This document shows positions 25,901-34,175 of a stretch of 64,000 bases of DNA, piece after piece. This stretch comes from an uncultured Myxococcales bacterium (lineage in GTDB: Bacteria > Myxococcota_A > UBA9042): NCBI GenBank assembly GCA_903924465.1, contig CAIYBN010000057.1:1-64000 (forward strand), read 5' to 3'. A program made the position numbers and the translations under genes. Under the pieces are notes generated by a model, which was not told where the DNA came from, made no database searches, and was given only the letters and a program-made list of their open reading frames with translations. How positions within the stretch are numbered: position 1 is the first letter of the stretch; each line of letters opens with the position of its first letter.

Positions 25901-27712
25901 ATGGCGCGTCGACCTCACATTCTCATCATTGGCGGCGCTTCTGTGGACCAGTTGCGCGCGGATGGCCAGCCGCTGACGACACCCGGTGGCGCGGCGCTCT
26001 ACACCGCGGTTGCGGCGCGCAAGGCTGGCGCGGACGTGCGCTTCTTTGGCTTCAAACCCGACCCGCTGCCGGAGTTGTTTCGCGAGGCGGCGCGCATGGT
26101 CGATTGGGTCGGGCCGCCGTGCCATTTGGACGACGTTCCGCACTTCGAAATCATCTACGACGAACGCGGCGACGCACGCATGGGCGCGGCGTCCTGGGGC
26201 AAGGAAGACCAGCTCGACCCGTCGATGGTGCCGGATGCGCTGCTGGAAAACGTCGATTTCATCCACATCGCAGCGATCCACGACCCGTCCTTGCAGATGA
26301 AATTCGTGCAAACACTGCGCCGGCGCAGTTCGGCCAAGCTGTCCGCGGGGACCTTTGGCTACATGGTGCACCGGGCGCCGGATGCGGTACGGGCGTTGCA
26401 GGAAGCGACGGACCTGTTCTTTCTCAACGGCTTTGAAGCCGACGCGGTTTTTGGCCGCCAAGCGCCGACCGTCCGCCCTGGGCAGATCCTCGTCATCACC
26501 CGCGGCGCGGAAGGCGCGGATGTCTGGCAAGGCGATTGGTGTACCCGCGTGCCGTGCTATCCGGCGCAGCCCGTCGATCTGACCGGCGCCGGCGATTCCG
26601 TGTGCGGCGGCGCGCTGGCGGGTCTGGTCGACGGGCTCCATCCCGTGCAAGCCGTCCAACTGGGCGCGGCGGTCGCAGCGCTGACGATCGAAGCACCGGG
26701 CATGACCGGCCTGCTGCGGGCCACGCGCATGGCGATTGTGCAGCGGCAGGCGCACGTTGCGGACGCGCGCGTGAGCGTGGACGAGGCGCAGGTGGAACGC
26801 ATCGGCGCGATCCTGGCTGAGTTGCCGCACATCGCGCCGTTTGATTTCACCGGGCCGCACTTTCCGCCGGTCGGCGACCCGCTGACCATTTCCTGGTTCT
26901 TCGCGACGATGCTGCACCAGTTCGGCTTCTGGAGCCCGCGGGAAGGTCGCTGGGATCAGCCGATGCTGGCCAACCTGGATGGCGAAACGCTCAAAGGCTC
27001 GGACTACGTGTTCGCTGCCTTTGCCCGCGTCCTCCACGAGAATCCGGATCTGCTGGCGCCGCGCGCGCAGGCGACCCTGCGCTGGGGTGATACCGAAGAG
27101 ACGTTTCGCGCCGACGACGGCCACGTGCCCGTGCCGGTTCTGGCCAATCACCACGCGCTGGCGCGAAGCTACGGCCGCGACCTGTGGGAACTGGGCTGGA
27201 CGCCCGAATTGCTGGTGACGCTGGCGCAGGAGGCGCACAACCCGGTGGCGGCGCTCGTGGAGAAGCTGGATCACGTGGCCGGCTATCGCGAAGATCCGCT
27301 GCGCAAAAAGTCGATGCTGCTGGTGGCGGCGCTGGGGCAGCGGCCGGAGAAGTTTCTGGATTTGCAAGATGGCCGCGATCTCGCGCCGATCATCGACTAC
27401 CACCTGATGCGCTCCTGCCTGCGCACGGGCTTGGTGCGCGTGCACGACGAGGCGCTGCGCGAGACATTGCTGGAGCGAAAGCTGTGCACGCCCGCGGACG
27501 AAGCGGCCGTGCGTCTGGCGAGCTACGACGCGATCCAGCGGTTGTGCGCCCATTCCGGACACGACGTCGGCACCGTCGACTACTTCTTCTTTGGCGCGCG
27601 CAAACGCTGCCCGGAAGTGACCGAGCCGGACTGCGCGAATTGCCCGCTGGACGGGGCCTGTGCGAAGGAAAAGGGGTTGTTTCAGCCGGTGTTGCGGACG
27701 ACGTTTTATTGA
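25901..27712 (+). CDS. PfkB-family kinase fused to [Fe-S] cluster-loop (HhH-GPD-like) domain
   Basis: 603 residues in two parts. Residues ~5-290 are a PfkB/ribokinase-type sugar or nucleoside kinase: LIIGGASVDQL, TPGGAALYTAVAARKAGADV, and the catalytic DLTGAGDSVCGG with D232. Residues ~305-603 are a helical domain ending in C570-x7-C578-x2-C581-x5-C587 (CPEVTEPDCANCPLDGAC), close to the [4Fe-4S] loop of endonuclease III-like HhH-GPD proteins. Landmarks are FGFWSPREGRW, LKGSDYVFAAFARVL and LAPIIDYHLMRSCL. The general layout also recalls the queuosine-nucleotide glycosidase family (DUF2419), but that is a weak guess. The neighbouring nucleoside transporter supports a nucleoside substrate. No good ribosome site precedes the ATG. 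Confidence 0.82.
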   Translation: MARRPHILIIGGASVDQLRADGQPLTTPGGAALYTAVAARKAGADVRFFGFKPDPLPELFREAARMVDWVGPPCHLDDVPHFEIIYDERGDARMGAASWGKEDQLDPSMVPDALLENVDFIHIAAIHDPSLQMKFVQTLRRRSSAKLSAGTFGYMVHRAPDAVRALQEATDLFFLNGFEADAVFGRQAPTVRPGQILVITRGAEGADVWQGDWCTRVPCYPAQPVDLTGAGDSVCGGALAGLVDGLHPVQAVQLGAAVAALTIEAPGMTGLLRATRMAIVQRQAHVADARVSVDEAQVERIGAILAELPHIAPFDFTGPHFPPVGDPLTISWFFATMLHQFGFWSPREGRWDQPMLANLDGETLKGSDYVFAAFARVLHENPDLLAPRAQATLRWGDTEETFRADDGHVPVPVLANHHALARSYGRDLWELGWTPELLVTLAQEAHNPVAALVEKLDHVAGYREDPLRKKSMLLVAALGQRPEKFLDLQDGRDLAPIIDYHLMRSCLRTGLVRVHDEALRETLLERKLCTPADEAAVRLASYDAIQRLCAHSGHDVGTVDYFFFGARKRCPEVTEPDCANCPLDGACAKEKGLFQPVLRTTFY

Positions 27713-27728
27713 CGTAACGCGATCCGTG

Positions 27729-28502
27729 TCACTTCTTCCGCCGCGCCAAAAACACATCCATCCGCCTGAACTTCTCCGGATTCTCGAACAGCGCCGCCTG
27801 CGTCGCGTTCGCGAACCGCGTCATCCCCGCGGTGTCGCCCTCATATTGCGCCAGCGCCAGCTTGGTCATGCGCGTCGCCATCGGGTCATTCGCGCTGATC
27901 ATGTCGGCGATCCCCAGCGCCGCATCCAGGACCTCGCCGTCCGGCACGATTTGATTGACCAGGCCCATGTGCAGGGCTTCTTCAGCCTCCACAATGCGGC
28001 CGGTGAACAACAACTCGCGCGCGCGGCCCAAGCCCACGAGCGACGCCAGCCGCCACGTCGCGCCCGCTGCCGCCATGATGCCGAGCCCTGTCTCCGGCTG
28101 GCCGAACTTGGCTGACTCACCCGCGACGCGCAGATCGCACGCCAGCGCCAGTTCGCATCCGCCGCCCAGCGCATAGCCGCGGATCGCCGCAATCACCGGA
28201 CTCGGGAACCGCGCGATCCGGTCGAGCAAGACGCTGTTGATGCCCTTCAGCGCGTCCGCCGCCCGTCTATCCCGCAGTTGCGCGATATCGGCGCCCGCGG
28301 CAAAAGCCTTGCCACCCGCGCCGGTGATGACCACCGCGTGCACGTCCGGCCGGTTCTCGTAGACATCCAGCGCGGCGTGCAGCGCATCGACCAAGCCGGA
28401 ATCGAGCGAATTGAGCTTTTCCGGCCGATTGAGCGTGAGTATCAAGACGTTGCCGCGTACTTCGTCAAGTAGCGCCGGCTGATGAACCCCGTGGACACTC
28501 AC
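27729..28502 (-). CDS. Enoyl-CoA hydratase/isomerase (crotonase family)
   Basis: 257 residues. Crotonase fold with oxyanion-hole segments AFAAGADIAQL and RGYALGGGCELALACD, and catalytic Glu candidates E in GGCELAL and E in FGQPETGLG, as in true enoyl-CoA hydratases. GTG start at 28502 with GGAGG 8 bases upstream. Third gene of the boxC-boxB operon (24-base gap after boxB). It may hydrate an intermediate of the lower benzoyl-CoA epoxidation pathway or act in general beta-oxidation. Convergent with the kinase fusion gene (16-base gap). Confidence 0.92.
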   Translation of the reverse strand: MSVHGVHQPALLDEVRGNVLILTLNRPEKLNSLDSGLVDALHAALDVYENRPDVHAVVITGAGGKAFAAGADIAQLRDRRAADALKGINSVLLDRIARFPSPVIAAIRGYALGGGCELALACDLRVAGESAKFGQPETGLGIMAAAGATWRLASLVGLGRARELLFTGRIVEAEEALHMGLVNQIVPDGEVLDAALGIADMISANDPMATRMTKLALAQYEGDTAGMTRFANATQAALFENPEKFRRMDVFLARRKK

Positions 28503-28526
28503 GATCTGACCCTCCTGGGCAAGCGC

Positions 28527-29942
28527 TCACAGACGAACGTACTCGTACGCAAACTCCTGACCGTTGATGCCGCGCCGGGGCGGGGCGATCCAGTTGGCGA
28601 CCTTGCCGGGCTCGTAGACGCCCTGCATGATGGAGCGCAGATACGCCTTGTCGGCATCAGTTGGCAACCATTCGGCTTGGCGCGCGTCGAACTCCGCTTG
28701 GTTGATGGGATTTCCCGCCGGGTCAAAACAGCCGCCAGCGTAGATGCCTTGATGTCGGTGAAACCGGCGCGACGGCAGCGTGACCTCAAAATCCACGCCT
28801 TCGTCCTTGACCGCCTTGCTCCAGCGCCGGACAGCGTTGACGCAATCGTCGATGTAATCGTCCCGCAGCACCTCATTCATCGCGTTGCGCAGCGCCACGT
28901 TCTCGTCGACGAACTTGCCGTCCTTCCACAGCGTCACGGTCTTTTCCTGACCCAACGCAGTGTGCTCGGTGTAGCTCTTCTCTTCCATGAAGCGGCCTTT
29001 CAGGCCCGCCGCAAAGAAATCCGCCGCGTTGCTGGAAATCTCACTGCCGAACAAATCCAGGCAGTAGCTGAACCAGAAGTTGATGAATTTCTGCACGGTC
29101 TGCAGATCGATGCCACCCTGCGCCCGCGCGTCGCCGCTCGGATCCGCCAGCGTCAGCTGAGCCGACCGCCGCAAGATGCGCTCCAGTCCGGTATCGCCCA
29201 CGAACATGTGATGCGCCTCTTCCGTCAGCATGAATTTGCACGTGCGGCTCAGCGGGTCAAAACCCGATTCTGACAGCGAATGCAGCTGGAACTTGCCGTC
29301 GCGATCCGCGAACATCGTGAAGCAGAAGAACGACAACCAATCATCGCAGGGCTGATTGAACGCATCCAGAATCCGCGGCTTGTCGGCATCGCCGGAGCGA
29401 CGCGCCAGCAGTTCGTCGGCCTCGTCGCGCCCTTCCGCGCCAAAATAGCTGTGCAGCAAGTAGACCATCGCCCAGAGGTGACGCCCCTCCTCGACGTTGA
29501 CCTGACACACGTTGCGCATGTCGTACAGGCTCGGCGCGGACTTCCACAACTGCCGCTGCTGCTCGACCGACGCCGGCTCGGTATCGCCTTGCGTCACGAT
29601 GATGCGCCGCAGCGCGTTGCGAAATTCGCCCGGCACTTCCTGCCAGGCCGGCTGGCCCAGGAAGTCGCCAAAGTTGACTTTGCGATCCGGATCGCGCTCG
29701 GCAAGAAAAATTCCCCAGCGATAATCGGGCATTTTCACATGGTCAAAATGCGCCCAGCCATCCTTGTCGGCGCTGATCGCGGTGCGCAAGTAGACGTCCT
29801 TGGCCTGCAAGCCGTCCGGACCCATTTCCTGCCACCATTTCAAGTAGCTCGGTTGCCAATGTTCCAGCGCCCGCTGCAGGCGGCGATCGTCTGAAAGATT
29901 GACGTTATTGGGAATTTTGCTCTCGTAGTCGATGCCAGCCAT
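28527..29942 (-). CDS. boxB: Benzoyl-CoA 2,3-epoxidase, oxygenase component BoxB
   Basis: 471 residues. BoxB is a class I di-iron monooxygenase that converts benzoyl-CoA to 2,3-epoxybenzoyl-CoA, with electrons from the reductase BoxA. The di-iron motifs are EEGRHLWAMVYLL near residue 150 and TEEAHHMFVGDTG near residue 240, as in characterised BoxB. Length matches (about 470-475). Start ATG 29942 has GGAGG 6 bases upstream, better than the ATG five codons earlier. The gene lies 37 bases after boxC. boxA, the benzoate-CoA ligase and the semialdehyde dehydrogenase are not in the window. Confidence 0.96.
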   Translation of the reverse strand: MAGIDYESKIPNNVNLSDDRRLQRALEHWQPSYLKWWQEMGPDGLQAKDVYLRTAISADKDGWAHFDHVKMPDYRWGIFLAERDPDRKVNFGDFLGQPAWQEVPGEFRNALRRIIVTQGDTEPASVEQQRQLWKSAPSLYDMRNVCQVNVEEGRHLWAMVYLLHSYFGAEGRDEADELLARRSGDADKPRILDAFNQPCDDWLSFFCFTMFADRDGKFQLHSLSESGFDPLSRTCKFMLTEEAHHMFVGDTGLERILRRSAQLTLADPSGDARAQGGIDLQTVQKFINFWFSYCLDLFGSEISSNAADFFAAGLKGRFMEEKSYTEHTALGQEKTVTLWKDGKFVDENVALRNAMNEVLRDDYIDDCVNAVRRWSKAVKDEGVDFEVTLPSRRFHRHQGIYAGGCFDPAGNPINQAEFDARQAEWLPTDADKAYLRSIMQGVYEPGKVANWIAPPRRGINGQEFAYEYVRL

Positions 29943-29979
29943 ACACTGCCTCCTCAAACGTCATCCGTGCGCGATGCCA

Positions 29980-31662
29980 TCAGGTGCGATTCCAGTCGAA
30001 AATGGGCGCCTGCGGGTGGCCATACATCGGCAACGCGCCCCGCTCGCCAACGGCGTTGGGCCGCTGAAAGATCCAGTTCTGCCAAGCCGTCAGACGCCCG
30101 AAAAGCTTGGTGTCACAGTTCTCCGGCCCCGCAAAGCGCAAATTTTGCTCCATGCCTGTCAGCGCGTCCGGCGAGAACGACACACGTTCTTCAATCGCCA
30201 AGCGCACTTCATCTTCCCAGTCGATGTCGTCCGGCGCGCGGGTCACAAGGCCCAGCTTTTCGGCCGTCGGCGCGTCGACCGCGCCGTGCATCGACTGAAT
30301 CCTGGCCAGCCCGTCCGGATCGCCATACAGACGAATCTGCAACCGCGTCATGCCGTTGTGCGCCGCGTGCGTGCCCGCGTGCACGTGGCCCAGATGAATC
30401 GCGTTCTGGCTGTCGGGATCGTCCAGCATGTAGGCACGATCCGCGGACCAGGCGATTTCCAGCAGCGTCCCAGCAAAGCAAGAGCCCGGCTCGATCAGCG
30501 CGAACATCGACCGCGACATGTTGTCCAGCCGCCGCAGCACGCGGGACTGGAAGAGTTGGATCTCCCGCGCCAACCAGAAGCCGTCCGCGCGCAGTTGGCT
30601 GATCGCCGCGTCGTGGGCCAGCACCGCGTCCGGAACGCCTTGCGTCTTCAACAAAATCAGTCCAACTTTCGGAAAGTTGAAACGCAAATCGAGCAGCGCG
30701 GCATCCAGTTCGCGAAACGCCTGAAGTGACCAAGTTGCCGCACCCTGAGCCCGCAACACCTCGGCTGACGGCGGCGCCGCCTCATCCGGACCACGCAGCG
30801 TCAATTCGCACCAGCGTTTCTCGTGGAAGATCTGCAACGTCACGTGCTGCCAGGTCAGCGTCTCGGTCTCGCCCTCGCGCGTCTGCGTGCGCGTCACGGG
30901 CGTGAGCGCGATGCCCTGCTCCGCTTGGTTGCCACCCGCGTCCGCGACGATCTGCTGTGCCCGATCGGCAATCCCCTGATCCCACTTGGATTTCGGCCAG
31001 CCGCCGTCCACCAGCCGCATCTTCAGGGCTTCGCGCAATCGGAAGCCCTCAGCTTTGGTACAAAACAGATCGGCGACGTCGCGGCGCACTTTACGTTTGT
31101 CTACCAGTCGCGTGAGCCCGCCCGTGCCCGGGAGCACGCCCAACAACGGCACTTCCGGCAGCGACACGGCCGAAAAACCGTCGTCGATCAAGTAGATTTC
31201 CGCGCACGACTCCGCCAGTTCGTAGCCGCCACCCGCCGCCGTGCCGTTCAACGCGGCGATATACCTCTGGCGCGAATGCGTCGTTGCGTCCTCGATTTCG
31301 CAGCGCGTTTCGTTGGTGAATTTGCAGAAATTGACCTTGAACCCGTGGGCGGAGCTCGCCAGCATCTTGATGTTGGCACCCGCGCAGAACATCTTGGGCA
31401 CGCCACCCGTGATGACGACGCACCGGACCTGCGGTTGCTCAAAACGCAGACGGCGGACCGCATCGGCGAGTTCGATGTCGACGCCCAGATCGTAACTGTT
31501 CATCTTCAATTCGTAGCCAGGCCGCAGCGGCGCATCGCGATCGACCTGCATCGTCAGCGTCGCGACGGCGCCATCGATCGCCAGCTTCCAGTGGTGGTAG
31601 CGAGCCGGGTCGGTGTCAAAAGTGACCGGATGCATATCTACATACGCAGAATCGTGAGCCAT
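29980..31662 (-). CDS. boxC: 2,3-epoxybenzoyl-CoA dihydrolase (benzoyl-CoA-dihydrodiol lyase) BoxC
   Basis: 560-residue crotonase-superfamily enzyme that hydrolytically opens the epoxide ring to 3,4-dehydroadipyl-CoA semialdehyde plus formate. It has the double-length BoxC layout, with crotonase signature VPKMFCAGANIKML and NGTAAGGGYELAESC in the N-terminal half, then LIEPGSCFAGTLLEIAW and NGMTRLQIRLYGD in the C-terminal half. The normal size is about 555. Start is uncertain: ATG 31662 was chosen, with ATG 31635 (nine codons later) possible; neither has a clear ribosome site. First gene of the boxC-boxB-hydratase operon. Confidence 0.95.
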   Translation of the reverse strand: MAHDSAYVDMHPVTFDTDPARYHHWKLAIDGAVATLTMQVDRDAPLRPGYELKMNSYDLGVDIELADAVRRLRFEQPQVRCVVITGGVPKMFCAGANIKMLASSAHGFKVNFCKFTNETRCEIEDATTHSRQRYIAALNGTAAGGGYELAESCAEIYLIDDGFSAVSLPEVPLLGVLPGTGGLTRLVDKRKVRRDVADLFCTKAEGFRLREALKMRLVDGGWPKSKWDQGIADRAQQIVADAGGNQAEQGIALTPVTRTQTREGETETLTWQHVTLQIFHEKRWCELTLRGPDEAAPPSAEVLRAQGAATWSLQAFRELDAALLDLRFNFPKVGLILLKTQGVPDAVLAHDAAISQLRADGFWLAREIQLFQSRVLRRLDNMSRSMFALIEPGSCFAGTLLEIAWSADRAYMLDDPDSQNAIHLGHVHAGTHAAHNGMTRLQIRLYGDPDGLARIQSMHGAVDAPTAEKLGLVTRAPDDIDWEDEVRLAIEERVSFSPDALTGMEQNLRFAGPENCDTKLFGRLTAWQNWIFQRPNAVGERGALPMYGHPQAPIFDWNRT

Positions 31663-31782
31663 TTGTGTCCAAGGACGCGGAGCAACCGCGAGCGGCTCAG
31701 CGTAGCACAATCCCGTGACAATTGTCTTTCAACACTTTGACGTGGCGCCTGTGGAGTGCGAAAACGCCCACGGAGATTCATC

Positions 31783-32700
31783 ATGGCCCATTCTGCATTG
31801 CATCGCGATCGCGCTCTCGGCAGCCTGCTTGGCTTGGCGATCGGCGATGCGCTCGGCACGACGGTCGAGTTCAAGCCACGCGGTTCGTTTCCGCCGCTCA
31901 CCGATCTCGTCGGCGGCGGCGTGTTTCACCTGAAACCCGGGCAATGGACCGACGACACGTCGATGGCCCTCTGCCTTGCGGACTCGCTCATCGCGTGCAA
32001 CGGGCTGGACCAGCGGGATCTGGCCGAGCGCTTTCTGCGGTGGCGCCAGCACGGCGAGAATTCCGTCACCGGCAAGTGTTTCGACATCGGTCGCGCGACC
32101 AGTGAGGCATTGGCGCGTTTTGCCGCGACCGGCGATCCCCTCGCCGGATCGACCGATCCACACGATGGCGGCAATGGCTCGCTGATGCGTCTGGCGCCGA
32201 TCGCACTCCGATTCCGCGATCCAGCTACCGCGAGGCATGAGGCGCGCCGGCAGAGCGCCGTGACCCACGCCTCGCCGGAATGCCTGGATGCCTGCGAATT
32301 TTTTGTCGAATTGCTGCTCGACGCAATCGACGGTCTGGCCAAGGAAGCGCTGCTCGCGCCGCGGCAACGGGCGCTGACACCGAAGATTGCGGCGATTGCG
32401 GCAGGAACCTGGCAGCAGAAGAAAGTCGCGCAGATCAGCTCCAGCGGCTACGTCGTGCATACGCTGGAGGCGGCGCTGTGGTGCGTGCACAACACGAACA
32501 GCTTTCAGGACGCGGTCCTCCGCGCTGCCAACTTGGGCAACGACGCGGACACCGTGGCGGCCGTCACCGGTCAGCTGGCCGGCGCGCTGTGGGGGCTATC
32601 GAGCATTCCGACAGCCTGGTTGGACCTGGTGGCCTGGCGTGACGATATCGTGGCACGCGCGACCCACCTTTGGGACGCTGGAGTGCTCCCGGACCGATGA
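31783..32700 (+). CDS. ADP-ribosylglycohydrolase family protein
   Basis: 305 residues of the DraG/ARH family, Mg-dependent hydrolases that remove ADP-ribose from proteins or small molecules. Motifs: GSLLGLAIGDALG at the N-terminus, GQWTDDTSMALCLAD with the first metal-binding T-D-D, NGSLMRLAPIAL, and NLGNDADTVAAVTGQLAGA with the C-terminal metal ligands. Start ATG 31783 follows GGAG by 7 bases. The gene lies 70 bases before the thiolase and divergent from boxC. Substrate unknown; no DraT-like partner is seen. Confidence 0.93.
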   Translation: MAHSALHRDRALGSLLGLAIGDALGTTVEFKPRGSFPPLTDLVGGGVFHLKPGQWTDDTSMALCLADSLIACNGLDQRDLAERFLRWRQHGENSVTGKCFDIGRATSEALARFAATGDPLAGSTDPHDGGNGSLMRLAPIALRFRDPATARHEARRQSAVTHASPECLDACEFFVELLLDAIDGLAKEALLAPRQRALTPKIAAIAAGTWQQKKVAQISSSGYVVHTLEAALWCVHNTNSFQDAVLRAANLGNDADTVAAVTGQLAGALWGLSSIPTAWLDLVAWRDDIVARATHLWDAGVLPDR

Positions 32701-32770
32701 CAATTGCCGCAGCCGGTCCTACACTTCCGCGCCGCGGCCGTTTGACCGCCCTTTTTTTCCCGGAGTCACC

Positions 32771-33961
32771 ATGAGCAACCCACAGGACATCGTCATCGTC
32801 GCCGGCAAGCGCACACCTTTTGGCGCTTTTTGCGGTTCCTTGAAAGATCTGACCGCCACCGATCTGGGCGTGGAAGCCGCCAAAGCCGCCCTCGCCTCTC
32901 TGGGCGCCGACGGCAGCGTGATCGACGCCGTCTTTTTCGGCAACGTGTTGCAGACCTCGCAGGACGCCATCTACTTCGCACGTCACATCGGCTTGCGCAC
33001 CGGCGGCCGTCAGGAAGTGCCCGCGCTGACCTTGAATCGCCTCTGCGGGTCCGGCTTTGAAGCCATCGCCCAGGGCGCCAACGCGATCAAGCTCGGCGAG
33101 GCGGAAGTCGTGCTGGTCGGCGGCGGCGAAAGCATGTCGCAGGCGCCCCACGTCGTGCGCGGCGCGCGGACCGGCATCGGCTTCGGCCCGGGCGGCAAAT
33201 TCGAGGACACGCTGTTCACCTGCCTGCTGGACACCACGACCGGCCTGATGATGGCCAACACGGCGGAGAAGCTGGCGCGGACGCACGAGATTTCCCGTCA
33301 GGCGTGCGACGATTTCGCCCTGGAAGGCCAGAAGCGTTACGCCAAGGCGCTTGCGGACGGCATCTACAAGGACGAAATCGCGCCGGTGACCATTCAGTCG
33401 CGCAAAGGTCCGGTCGTGGTCGACAAGGACGAGCACACGCGGCCGGAGACGACGCTGGAAGGCTTGGCCAAGCTCAAGCCGGCGTTCGAGAAAGAGGGCG
33501 TTGTGACGGCAGGCAATGCCTCGGGCATCGTCGATGGCGCGGCTGCGTTGATTGTGACGACGCGCAAGCGCGCGCTGGCCGAGAAGTGGCCGGTTCTCGC
33601 GCGCGTGGTGGCGCATGCAGCTGTTGGCTGCGATCCGACGGTCATGGGCATCGGCCCGGTGCCGGCCATCAAGAGCGCGCTGTCGCGGGCGGGCCTGAAG
33701 TTGGCGCAGATGGATGCGGTTGAAGTGAACGAAGCGTTTGCCCCGCAATTCCTTGCGGTTGCCAAGGATTTGGGTCTGGATCTCGCCAAGACCAACATCC
33801 ACGGCGGCGCCATCGCCATGGGCCATCCGCTGGCGGCGTCGGGCGCGCGTATCATGTTGCACCTCGCGCTCCACCTGCAGCGTTCCGGTGCCCAATACGC
33901 CGTGGGCTCCGCCTGCATCGGTGGCGGTCAGGGCATGGCGATTGTGATTTCCCGCGATTAG
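32771..33961 (+). CDS. Thiolase (acetyl-CoA C-acyltransferase)
   Basis: 396-residue thiolase II fold enzyme. The nucleophile Cys is in LTLNRLCGSGFEAI, the His in VEVNEAFAPQFL and GGAIAMGHPLAASGARI, and the second Cys in GSACIGGGQGMA. It can cleave 3-oxoacyl-CoA or condense two acetyl-CoA; sequence alone does not tell which. Being next to the box genes, it could cleave 3-oxoadipyl-CoA or finish beta-oxidation (inference). CGGAG precedes the ATG. It is probably co-transcribed with the ADP-ribosylglycohydrolase. Confidence 0.94.
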   Translation: MSNPQDIVIVAGKRTPFGAFCGSLKDLTATDLGVEAAKAALASLGADGSVIDAVFFGNVLQTSQDAIYFARHIGLRTGGRQEVPALTLNRLCGSGFEAIAQGANAIKLGEAEVVLVGGGESMSQAPHVVRGARTGIGFGPGGKFEDTLFTCLLDTTTGLMMANTAEKLARTHEISRQACDDFALEGQKRYAKALADGIYKDEIAPVTIQSRKGPVVVDKDEHTRPETTLEGLAKLKPAFEKEGVVTAGNASGIVDGAAALIVTTRKRALAEKWPVLARVVAHAAVGCDPTVMGIGPVPAIKSALSRAGLKLAQMDAVEVNEAFAPQFLAVAKDLGLDLAKTNIHGGAIAMGHPLAASGARIMLHLALHLQRSGAQYAVGSACIGGGQGMAIVISRD

Positions 33962-33963
33962 GC

Positions 33964-34070
33964 AGCCGTCCGGGCGCCCGGAAGGGCAAGACGTGCGCAG
34001 TGAGCCGTCCGGACCGCGGCGCCGCGTGTCCGGGCAAGCGCGCCGGCAGACGCGAGCGTCACGAAACCGG
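33964..34070 (-). repeat. Dispersed intergenic repeat, copy A
   Basis: Read on the minus strand, TTTCGTGACGCTCGCGTCTG, GCGCTTGC, GGTCCGGACGGCTC and GGGCGCCCGG follow in the same order as in the copies at 46679 and 48455. It occupies half of the 214-base gap between the thiolase and rnj. Confidence 0.6.
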
Positions 34071-34175
34071 CTTCAACCAATCCTGCCCGTGCGCCCAATT
34101 GCGTAGCCAGAGGGGACGGCGAGGTATATCCTGCCGCTCCATTCGCGTCTGACGCGCCAGAAGATCCGACGCACC

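Noticed and set aside
25655..27757. 700-codon minus-strand extension in front of the nucleoside transporter
   Set aside because: It is antisense to the PfkB fusion, Arg/His-rich and without family features. The ATG at 25654 has a ribosome site and begins the CNT domain.
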